Below are positions 1 through 7,977 of a stretch of 64,000 nucleotides of DNA, in pieces (within the stretch, counting starts at the first letter, position 1; each line of letters begins with the position of its first letter). The position numbers and the translations under genes were made by a program. Below the pieces are notes generated by a model, which was not told the DNA's origin, searched no databases, and was given only the letters and a program-made list of their open reading frames with translations. The DNA comes from Halobacillus halophilus DSM 2266 (GTDB lineage: Bacteria; Bacillota; Bacilli; Bacillales; Halobacillaceae): contig NC_017668.1 of assembly GCF_000284515.1 (NCBI RefSeq), positions 4,030,001-4,094,000 of the forward strand. The letters are read 5' to 3'.

Positions 1-1177
1 TCGCCTTTTGCAGCTGATCCTTATGGTCTTCCTCCTTCTCTAGTTCCTCAGGAAGGTGTTCGATTTTTTCGAATGGATTGTCTGCCCCTTTATCCCCAAA
101 CAATTCTTCCAGCAAATGATGCAGCTTGAAACCATACTTCTTATACTGCATGCTTAACAAAAATTCAACGTTACCTTGGAAGGCATTGGTCGAACTATTC
201 GCAGATCCCATATAAATACGCTGCTGATTATGCTTTGACCTGGCATAGAACTTGGCATGAATATCCTGAAGCTGCGAGAGATCCACTGCATCACTCTCTT
301 CACTGAAAGCTCCTTCTCCTTCCACAATGGTATCCTTTAACACGTAAACGTCAAAGGCATTAATAAGTTCGTTTGTGAGCTTAGGTAATTCTGATCTTCT
401 AGTAATTAATACTTGGGTTGCCTGCGATAGTGCATTCTCATGTAATTCAGATATAATGGCTTCAGAGAGAAACGGAGATATGATAATTAGATGATGATAG
501 CTTTCAAAGAGCCCGATATCCTCCCCATCATATCCTTCTATACCTAGAGGGTGGAACTCAAAGTCGGGCACATGTTTATCACCTGATTGAAAATGGATAT
601 ACGGCAGCTCCCTAATCATATCCCTTAAATGCTGCTGCTTTTCATGGTGTGGGGTTTGAGAAACAAGAAATTTCAAGAAATCGATCAAAGGTTGATTCTT
701 GGTCGTAGGCTTTGGCTGTTTTTCCCCTTCCAGTGCAAGCGCCATATCCCAGCTTCGATCGAAGGTAAGGTTTCTAGATAAAACGAGCATACGGTATAAA
801 ACGTTACGATCTTTATCCTGATATTTGATCAACCACACTTTCGGATGGAAAGATCGCTCGTTCTCTAAGGCTACTTCAAACACACTATCTTCCATCAGAG
901 CAAACAAGGTGTTTCCCTCTTTAGGAACTTTTATTTGGCCGGCTTCACAAAAAATGGCCAACTGATCAGCCGTCTGACGTAATCCCTCCAACATATAAAT
1001 AGGATCATCCTGAAACGTCTGGTCCATCTCCTCTGAGAGGCTCAATGCCACAGGAACACCAATTAAAGCTTCTAAATCTAACGAATATGTAGTCCCTGCA
1101 GCAAATACAACTTCGTATCCTGCCGGAGGCGTTAATAGATCACTATAATTGAGGCGATCCTTATCGGGCTTAAGCAT
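1..1177 (-). CDS. PLD-family nuclease-like protein (C-terminus cut by window edge)
   Basis: About 392 codons are visible from an ATG at 1177; the 3' end lies beyond the left edge. Two HKD-like half sites are seen: HPK near residue 108 followed by SRNLTFDRSWD, and HAK near residue 305 followed by GSANSS near residue 322. This is the bipartite layout of phospholipase D-superfamily proteins, which in bacterial defence islands usually act as nucleases. The start overlaps the stop of the upstream DUF6361-like gene by 8 bases, so the two are almost certainly co-translated. The family assignment is good; a defence role is inferred from neighbours (McrBC-like pair, PD-(D/E)XK nuclease, SF1 helicase). 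Confidence 0.75.
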   Translation of the reverse strand, partial: MLKPDKDRLNYSDLLTPPAGYEVVFAAGTTYSLDLEALIGVPVALSLSEEMDQTFQDDPIYMLEGLRQTADQLAIFCEAGQIKVPKEGNTLFALMEDSVFEVALENERSFHPKVWLIKYQDKDRNVLYRMLVLSRNLTFDRSWDMALALEGEKQPKPTTKNQPLIDFLKFLVSQTPHHEKQQHLRDMIRELPYIHFQSGDKHVPDFEFHPLGIEGYDGEDIGLFESYHHLIIISPFLSEAIISELHENALSQATQVLITRRSELPKLTNELINAFDVYVLKDTIVEGEGAFSEESDAVDLSQLQDIHAKFYARSKHNQQRIYMGSANSSTNAFQGNVEFLLSMQYKKYGFKLHHLLEELFGDKGADNPFEKIEHLPEELEKEEDHKDQLQKA

Positions 1178-2366
1178 AATCATCACCCATTCCAGAAAAA
1201 ATATCCTCGATTAAAATTTTTGAATTTGGAAAACGATATTGAAGTTTTTCCGCTCCAAGCCAAGTCCCCTCTTCATAAGCGTAATATTTAGAGTTATACA
1301 ACTTCGCACGATCTTTTGACTTCAATTCAATCTCACGCTTTACAAGAAGCTCATCAATCTCTTGCTCATCTCCCGAGACCACCGCTCTTTGCCATTGTTC
1401 AAGAAACCTTCTTAATAAAGGATTGTTGATTTTTAAACGAAAAAGAACATCAAGGTAACGGAATGCCGCAAATTCATTTTTAACAAAATCACTATTCTTC
1501 CACTCTTCCCATTTCTGGACAGCTCGCTCATTTTCATGATTAGATAGAAGAACGTTGTATCGTATATTCGCACCAGAAATAAATTTGCTGAATTGCTCAG
1601 CCAATGTATAGTCTGCTCTTATATTGGAAGGAAGATTGAGCCTCCCAATTTCCTCAAATTTATTTATATTATGTAGTTCCTCCGGATTTTGTTGGAGTAA
1701 ATAGGAAAAGAGACTATCTTTCGATTTTTGAGATTTCACTATTTTCTCCTTTAGGAATATAGCTTCATTCGAAGTAAGATTCATAGAAAGAGTGTCTTTC
1801 CAATCAGAATCAGGCAGCAGGCACTGCCAAAAGGTACTGTTGTATTCGGCAGCTTCAGAATCCACGGCATCTCCTTCTTCATTCCCTAGTGAATAAGCAG
1901 ACTCCTGTTTCTTCTGAAGAGAGACGACTGCCTTTGCATAGTTTTCTAAAGATAGGTGGTCATGCTTGAATATTTCAAAGGTTTTAAGGCCGTTCCAGTA
2001 AATACTAGATGGTTTACGCTTTAGCTTTTTACGAGCACGAGCTCCAATCACACCATCAGCATTCGTTTCAACTAATGTATCTATCAAGTTGATTTCCCTT
2101 TCCGCAAGTTCTTCGAGAAATTTCTTATGATCTGAGTATTTCTCCCTTTCCAGTTTCATCATGAGGTAAGGAACAATAAAAAAGTATTTTGCTCGAGTTT
2201 GGATGGTGGATGTGCCAGGAAAGAAAATATCTCCAAAACCATCTCGAATCATTCCCGTTCCCAACTCATCTACCGCACCTTTATCTGAAAGTAAATCTAG
2301 AACCGCCATGACTTTGTTTCTATGTTCGCTAGAATAATCAATCCAACCAATTTGTAGAGGGGTCAC
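1170..2366 (-). CDS. DUF6361-like protein, defence-associated
   Basis: A 398-residue protein opening MTPLQIGWIDYSSEHRNKV, with a conserved-looking early stretch (FGDIFFPGTSTIQTRAKYF, residues about 45-63). I recognise this as DUF6361-like, a family usually beside PLD-domain proteins and helicases; that is recalled, not searched. There is no membrane segment and no evident catalytic motif. It is first in a leftward operon with the PLD gene, overlapping it by 8 bases. An upstream region of about 145 bases separates it from the divergent nuclease gene at 2512. Molecular function is unknown; a regulatory or targeting subunit for the PLD protein is a guess from gene order. Confidence 0.65.
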   Translation of the reverse strand: MTPLQIGWIDYSSEHRNKVMAVLDLLSDKGAVDELGTGMIRDGFGDIFFPGTSTIQTRAKYFFIVPYLMMKLEREKYSDHKKFLEELAEREINLIDTLVETNADGVIGARARKKLKRKPSSIYWNGLKTFEIFKHDHLSLENYAKAVVSLQKKQESAYSLGNEEGDAVDSEAAEYNSTFWQCLLPDSDWKDTLSMNLTSNEAIFLKEKIVKSQKSKDSLFSYLLQQNPEELHNINKFEEIGRLNLPSNIRADYTLAEQFSKFISGANIRYNVLLSNHENERAVQKWEEWKNSDFVKNEFAAFRYLDVLFRLKINNPLLRRFLEQWQRAVVSGDEQEIDELLVKREIELKSKDRAKLYNSKYYAYEEGTWLGAEKLQYRFPNSKILIEDIFSGMGDDYA

Positions 2367-2511
2367 TGTAAGCCTCCTAGAAAATTCTGTTGGTGTTATT
2401 TTAAATTACTTGACTGAATCTTGAAAGTTATTTGAAAAATGAGATATCAATAATGGGAGGTTTACCAACACATTTGATATACTTATGGTAGTAAAAGGAG
2501 TGTAGAATGAT

Positions 2512-3429
2512 ATGGGCGATATAAAATTATTCTCATTACATAACGATAGTGTAAAAGAGTTAGAAGGACAGGCCGTAGCTATTGAAAAATCGTTACAAAA
2601 AATCCTGGAAAAGCATTTAGAAAGCTTCTTAGGGGTGCGTTTTCTATCTTCTGAATATAGTACAGGTAGAAAACATGCCGGGAGAATAGATACGTTAGGA
2701 ATCGATGAAAACCATGCCCCCGTAATCATCGAATATAAACGTTCGGTTAATGAAAATGTGATCAACCAAGGCTTATTTTATTTAGACTGGCTACTCGACC
2801 GCAAAGCAGAATTTGAATTAATGGTCATGAAGAAATTTGGAGCAGAGGCCTCAGATAATATTGATTGGAGCAGTCCACGACTTCTCTGTATTGCCGGAGG
2901 ATTCACGAAATACGATGAGCATGCCGTTCAACAGATTAATCGAAATATTGAACTCTACCAATACAAGCATTATGAAGATGGTTACTTACTTCTTGATTTA
3001 GTCAATGCTACCACCACGCAACCCGTACAGATCACAGGCTCCTCACCTTCAAATAGCACAAAACCTAACAAGTATAAAACAGTTAGTGAGTTTATTGAAC
3101 AAGCTAGTACCGAACTGACCGATCGCTTTGAATTAATCAAAGCTTATATGACAGCGCTTGGCGATGACGTACAAGTCAAAACATTAAAGAACTATATCGC
3201 CTTTAAACGTATTAAAAACTTCGCCTGCGTAGAGGTTCATCCTGGTTCAGGAAAGATTCTATTATATCTAAAAGTGAACCCTGAAAAAGTTGAATTAGAA
3301 CCTGGCTTCAGCCGTGATGTGAAAAATATTGGTCACTATGGGACAGGCGATTTAGAAATTGTCATAACGAAAGACGAGGATATTGAGAAAGCAAAGCATT
3401 ACATTGATTGGAGTTATGATAATAGTTAA
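2512..3429 (+). CDS. PD-(D/E)XK nuclease-like protein with DUF5655-type C-terminus
   Basis: 305 residues. The N-terminal half carries a PD-(D/E)XK-like core: D60 in GRID, then E74 and K76 in VIIEYKRS, after helices containing acidic residues. The C-terminal third (from about residue 200, VSEFIEQASTELTDRFELIKAYM) resembles DUF5655, a domain of unknown role often fused to nuclease-like folds. An AAAGGAG motif precedes the ATG. It is transcribed divergently from the DUF6361/PLD pair and convergently with the DUF2357 gene. A DNA-cleaving or DNA-binding defence function is likely but unproven. Confidence 0.65.
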   Translation: MGDIKLFSLHNDSVKELEGQAVAIEKSLQKILEKHLESFLGVRFLSSEYSTGRKHAGRIDTLGIDENHAPVIIEYKRSVNENVINQGLFYLDWLLDRKAEFELMVMKKFGAEASDNIDWSSPRLLCIAGGFTKYDEHAVQQINRNIELYQYKHYEDGYLLLDLVNATTTQPVQITGSSPSNSTKPNKYKTVSEFIEQASTELTDRFELIKAYMTALGDDVQVKTLKNYIAFKRIKNFACVEVHPGSGKILLYLKVNPEKVELEPGFSRDVKNIGHYGTGDLEIVITKDEDIEKAKHYIDWSYDNS

Positions 3430-3509
3430 TTTAATAAGTGCCTGCCCCACTATTAACTTCTTGGGAACAGACACTTTATCTGATATCAAAGAACCGAGGG
3501 AAAGCGTCC

Positions 3510-5984
3510 TTACCCTCTAGACTGAAGGTTCACTATTTCCCTGAACACCTTATTCACGTTGTGCACCACATCCTCATAAGTAAAAGCCAAACTCCCCTTA
3601 TCGGATCGCACTTTAATAACCGATTCAACCACTTCAACCGTTAATCCATTAATGAGTGTCCTGAAAGAGGTAACTTTGCCAGCCTTTTCAAGCTCCTTAT
3701 GATCGAGATCCATACGAACCTCTCCAGAAAACCTTCTTAACACTTCCCACAGTTGTCTTTCCATAGCACTCTTCATATAGAGTTGAGGTAGTTCTTTAGC
3801 TGCTTTCAAATCCGGTAAAGTAGTTAAAGTGGAAGTACTAATTCCATAGCCTACTGGCTTGATAGAAAGCTTGAGTCTTTTCCACGTATCCATGTATAGA
3901 CGGATTCCACCACGTTGATAATCTACTTTTAAATCACGTAGTCTAGCGTATTGGTAGATCCCACCATTCTCTGCAAAGATAGCTTTCGGTTTATATAAAG
4001 CTATGTAGCGTGCTTCCTTCCAGCCTTTACATAAATACGAATCCCTAATAAACATGTAGCCTGACTGGTTGATGTTCCGTAACTGTTGTTCACCGTTAAC
4101 CTTTGCGATTAATACTTTCTCTTGCACTCTAGAGTTCCACTCTTCAAGCGTCCCTTTAGGCAAAATCCCCTCTTCCTGTAATTGTTTAGGTGAGCACTCT
4201 ATTAATCGGTCTAAGAAACGTTCCACTAATGCAGTAGATTGAGGCAGAAAAGGAAAGCCACCTATATTTACTTTTTGAATGCTTTGGTAAAACGCGTGTT
4301 TTTCGTATTCATGTTCTTCGCCCCAAGGAAATAATACGTAGGCACCAAACGTATTACGTTCATAGGCGCTAGCATTATTTTCTACTATCGCATCTCTATA
4401 GCGGTGCATCGTGTTGATATCTTCTTCCAAAGGACCGGGACTATGATAAGTCCGTCCATAATAACTTCCTTCTGCAGCAAAATCGACGCGATACTTAGCA
4501 TCAAAGACATATTCGTAGGTATGGTCTTTCCCCACTTTTTCTATGCTTAACATAGAATCTGGTTTTTGCTTTACCGTTGGCAATCTTCCTGAATGCTTTT
4601 GGAAATGTAAGGTGATCTTTTCATTCGTATGAGGATGACGAAAGACTCTTTTCGCCGACTTCGACTGATTTAACGTTACAAAAAGCCCCTCACGATTGAC
4701 CTTAATAATATCTTGACTGATCATCTTATACTTTGAAGCTAAAATCTGTCCTAACTTTAAGAACGTCCAATATTCATAAAGGGTTGCCACATCTTTGACA
4801 GAGATTCTCGCTAATTCTCCATGCAAAACTAAACCACGAGATAGCGTCAGATAGGCTTGATAAGCTTCTCTGTATCCAGGGGCCATTTGTAGCACGAGGG
4901 ACATTACAGAGCGATCAAGCTTACCTATGGTTCTCCAAAAGGGAGAGGCAAGCTTTCTTTGGATAGACGATTCCATGTTTTGGACTACTTTCATTTTATC
5001 TTGGTTGGGATTTTGTTGATCAAAGGGTTTTCTCTCTTCCAGCTTTCGTTTTAATGAATTCAATTTATGCGAAAGCCTCACCATCATCCATTTGACGAAG
5101 CGGTTTTCTAATGTGTCGTAGGTTGGTTCTTTTTGAACGTTTATCCCTTTTGTCGGCATCATTTTCTTTTCATGAATGGGAATGCCATTAGGAGATTCCA
5201 CAAATAGACCAGGACGTTTTCGCAGATATTTCAAACCGACCGTGTCCTGCCTTTTAAGCTGGTCACCCCTCACTAAGCGATGTTCTTTCTTCAATTGGTG
5301 GTGAGGTTGTTTTTCGACTTGTGTAACGGCCATTGTAAACTGTTGGAAGTATTTCATTACTAAACGATAAAATTCTGCCCAAGAGGGTTCGGCCGTTTGC
5401 GTTGTGGTAGCTCCTAAATAGGTTTTCTTAACGAAATGATAGGCTAAGTTATAAACTTCCTCATTCACTTCCTCTAAGAGCTGTTGGTAATCTTCCTTAT
5501 ACGACAGTTTAGAAGGAAAGACTTCCAAAGTTACATCCAACTGCTTTTTCCCTTCACTCAGGATAGAGAAAGTGGTGTACCCTACTTCATTCGTAAAGGA
5601 TAAATTCCCCATTAATAGTTGATGAGGGTGCTTACCTACCTTACTGACTGCTTTCCTTAAGGTAGGATGTTCATGCTCAAACTCTAATGAATCGTGACTT
5701 TTAGGCGTTACCACGAGTTGATAAACTCCATTTTCAAAAAATAAAGGTGGCACATTAATATGTTCCGTGAGTTTCTCTTCACGCACATCAAATACTCTAA
5801 CGGATTCAATAGCTTCTCCATTTACTGAAAAGTACATGGATTCATAGGGCTGTATAGCCTTGTATTGCTTCAAACTCTCATAACGACTATGGTACGGTTT
5901 TCCCTTAATGTAGAGGGAAAACGAGTCCGTCTCTATTTCAATCAGTTCTCTTTCATCAGCTGCTCCAGAAGGAAGTAAATCCAT
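3510..5984 (-). CDS. DUF2357 McrC-like nuclease subunit
   Basis: 824 residues, DUF2357 family, the usual partner of McrB-like AAA+ proteins. A PD-(D/E)XK core is visible late in the protein: PDS near residue 474, then FDAKYR near residue 493 (strand followed by D-x-K). The long N-terminal part is beta-rich, with a basic helical stretch at about 230-330. The start has a GAGGTGATTTAG leader. Its first 29 bases overlap the end of the McrB-like gene, so the two form one translationally coupled unit. By analogy with McrBC it would cleave DNA once the ATPase has loaded and translocated; target (modified DNA or a phage signal) cannot be read from sequence. Confidence 0.75.
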   Translation of the reverse strand: MDLLPSGAADERELIEIETDSFSLYIKGKPYHSRYESLKQYKAIQPYESMYFSVNGEAIESVRVFDVREEKLTEHINVPPLFFENGVYQLVVTPKSHDSLEFEHEHPTLRKAVSKVGKHPHQLLMGNLSFTNEVGYTTFSILSEGKKQLDVTLEVFPSKLSYKEDYQQLLEEVNEEVYNLAYHFVKKTYLGATTTQTAEPSWAEFYRLVMKYFQQFTMAVTQVEKQPHHQLKKEHRLVRGDQLKRQDTVGLKYLRKRPGLFVESPNGIPIHEKKMMPTKGINVQKEPTYDTLENRFVKWMMVRLSHKLNSLKRKLEERKPFDQQNPNQDKMKVVQNMESSIQRKLASPFWRTIGKLDRSVMSLVLQMAPGYREAYQAYLTLSRGLVLHGELARISVKDVATLYEYWTFLKLGQILASKYKMISQDIIKVNREGLFVTLNQSKSAKRVFRHPHTNEKITLHFQKHSGRLPTVKQKPDSMLSIEKVGKDHTYEYVFDAKYRVDFAAEGSYYGRTYHSPGPLEEDINTMHRYRDAIVENNASAYERNTFGAYVLFPWGEEHEYEKHAFYQSIQKVNIGGFPFLPQSTALVERFLDRLIECSPKQLQEEGILPKGTLEEWNSRVQEKVLIAKVNGEQQLRNINQSGYMFIRDSYLCKGWKEARYIALYKPKAIFAENGGIYQYARLRDLKVDYQRGGIRLYMDTWKRLKLSIKPVGYGISTSTLTTLPDLKAAKELPQLYMKSAMERQLWEVLRRFSGEVRMDLDHKELEKAGKVTSFRTLINGLTVEVVESVIKVRSDKGSLAFTYEDVVHNVNKVFREIVNLQSRG

Positions 5985-7695
5985 CTAAATCACCTCGCCG
6001 GATCATCTCATAAACCTTTCGACCACTTCTCGGAAAACGTGCCTGGCTCAGTATGTCCTCGATCTGATCTGATGATAAACCTTCTTCATAAGTATGGTTT
6101 GTAAAGTAAGTAAATAAGTTCATTAACACCTGAAAAGCTTGTCCATGACTAGCTGTGAGTCGCGGAAGAATCTTTTGGTAAAACTGAAAGTCTAACGCTT
6201 GGTCCTCAGTCATTAAATAGCGACTATAAATTGTATAGAAACAAACCTCATCACGGACGCGATAACCCACATGTGCCTGAATGGGTTTAAGAATCTCGTT
6301 AATCTGAACTAACTCTTTCGTTACATGTTCCACCGTTTCTTTATTTGATGATGAATAGGCATCTTTCAAACGAAGGTATTCTGATTGTATTCGTTGATTC
6401 GGAAGGTTTACTTGTTCCTGTTGTCCCTCCTCTTCAAGAAAAAACAAGATATCCAAATGAACGTCATTCCATTCAATGGTATTCGCACGATCTAATACCT
6501 TTTTACTAAATGGATGAGTGGTTTCATCCATATTCACTGTCCCAATAATATATAAATTGGGGGGGATCGTTAGCCGCTCCCACGCTTGGTTTTCACTCAT
6601 AATCGGGAGGGTTTGAACTTCTCCATCCACCCATTTTCTACTTTCCATCACACTTAGAAAATCACTAAAATAATACTCCACACGTGCCAAGTTCATTTCA
6701 TCTAGCACCACGAAGTAAGGGTGCTCTTTATGTAGCCTTGCTTCCTTAATCACAGAGGTTAACGGTCCCTCCTGAAATGTTCCTCTAATATCCGTGTAGC
6801 CTAGAAGGTCAGAGCCGTCGCTCCAGTCGGGTCTTACTGGAATTAAAGTAAATTGCTTGTTTTCCTCTGTTGCTCCTAAACTTTCGGAAAACAACTCTAT
6901 GATCTTCGTTTTCCCTGTTCCAGAAATACCAGATAAAATCACAAAAGGCTTTGTTCTGAGCGAGAGAAACAAATTTTTCACATCCTCTAATTCATAGTAA
7001 AAACCTTGATTCCGTATGTAAGAGTGTATATGTTCAATGATTTTTTCATCTGACCACTCTATCTTGTGATCTGTATCATTTTCCTCTACACGTTCACTTT
7101 TTAAGCGGACGTAGTCATCATAGATATCAATCATAGATGATAAGTCTTGTTGTAGGTCAGCTTCTGGAGGGAGGGATTTCGGGTCGTATTCAATATACAG
7201 TGCCGTAGACTCTTCATAGCTCTTTCCCTTGGAGCTGCTTCCGATGTTAATCGCGTCATCTTTGTGTATAGGTGATGAAGTAAGATAACGATCTGTCTGA
7301 ATCGTACTTCTAATATCTTCTCGGATGTGCTTGAGCTGTTCTTTCGAAGCTTTTGTAATTCCTTGAGCGAATGAAAGATAGACCCTCTCCATATCTTCAC
7401 TAAACAAATACCCTAAATAGTAGCCTTGTTGCGTACTTGTTGTTACATGCTTATCTAAGATAGTAATCCAAGGAACTTGGGCCCAATTTCCTTGTCCCAC
7501 TGAACCTTTCACTATAAATCGGTCTTGATCAATAAAATCCAGCGAGTTGATCATTTCTGGAACATCGGTTCGAACAAATTGACCTAATGAATTGGATTTA
7601 AATTGCTTGTTTTTTTCTGTTAAATATTCATTTGTAATCTTGGTTAATATCGAGTGAATCTTGTCTTTACTTTCTAAATTTGCTTGATCATTCAC
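5956..7695 (-). CDS. McrB-like AAA+ NTPase with MrcB-type N-terminal domain
   Basis: About 579 residues from the GTG at 7695, which has GAGGAGAG upstream; the reading frame stays open a little further. Residues about 40-130 (QVPWITILDKHVTTSTQQGY) match the MrcB N-terminal domain (DUF3578), a target-recognition module. The AAA+ core has Walker A GISGTGKTKII, Walker B FVVLDEMNLARVEYYF and the NMDETTH...LDRANTIE segment typical of McrB-like motors. It overlaps the DUF2357 nuclease gene by 29 bases. Together they form a McrBC-type restriction system. Whether it prefers GTP, like true McrB, cannot be told here. Confidence 0.8.
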   Translation of the reverse strand: MNDQANLESKDKIHSILTKITNEYLTEKNKQFKSNSLGQFVRTDVPEMINSLDFIDQDRFIVKGSVGQGNWAQVPWITILDKHVTTSTQQGYYLGYLFSEDMERVYLSFAQGITKASKEQLKHIREDIRSTIQTDRYLTSSPIHKDDAINIGSSSKGKSYEESTALYIEYDPKSLPPEADLQQDLSSMIDIYDDYVRLKSERVEENDTDHKIEWSDEKIIEHIHSYIRNQGFYYELEDVKNLFLSLRTKPFVILSGISGTGKTKIIELFSESLGATEENKQFTLIPVRPDWSDGSDLLGYTDIRGTFQEGPLTSVIKEARLHKEHPYFVVLDEMNLARVEYYFSDFLSVMESRKWVDGEVQTLPIMSENQAWERLTIPPNLYIIGTVNMDETTHPFSKKVLDRANTIEWNDVHLDILFFLEEEGQQEQVNLPNQRIQSEYLRLKDAYSSSNKETVEHVTKELVQINEILKPIQAHVGYRVRDEVCFYTIYSRYLMTEDQALDFQFYQKILPRLTASHGQAFQVLMNLFTYFTNHTYEEGLSSDQIEDILSQARFPRSGRKVYEMIRRGDLDGFTSFWSS

Positions 7696-7870
7696 TAATC
7701 CAACTCTCCTCAAAATCAAGTTTATAATTACACCCTAAGGAACCACATGTTTAATGCCATGACATTTATATTTAGCCTGATTTATTTAGTCACTTCTGCT
7801 CAATAGAATATTTTCAAAAATAATCCATAGTTATCACTAACACTAAACGATGAAATCGTGTTTTGAAAGC

Positions 7871-7924
7871 AAAAAAGAAGAGAACGACTCCTCTTGTTAA
7901 GAAAGGCATTCTCTTCTTTTTTTG
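7871..7924 (-). terminator. Terminator after the helicase-nuclease gene
   Basis: Arms AAAGAAGAGAA and TTCTCTTCTTT enclose a loop of about 24 bases, with T-rich tracts on both sides. It lies between the stop of the 906-residue helicase gene and the start of the McrB-like gene, so it ends helicase transcription and the McrB pair needs its own promoter. Confidence 0.6.
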
Positions 7925-7977
7925 ATTTGAAATATTAATAGAGTGCCTCTAGAGAGGAATTCCGCCTCAAACAGCTC

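Noticed and set aside
2406-2765. 119-residue minus-strand open frame
   Set aside because: Shadow of the PD-(D/E)XK nuclease gene on the plus strand.
3440-3480. Terminator between the PD-(D/E)XK and DUF2357 genes
   Set aside because: AAGTGCCTG and CAGACACTT only pair imperfectly across a long loop and no T-tract follows.
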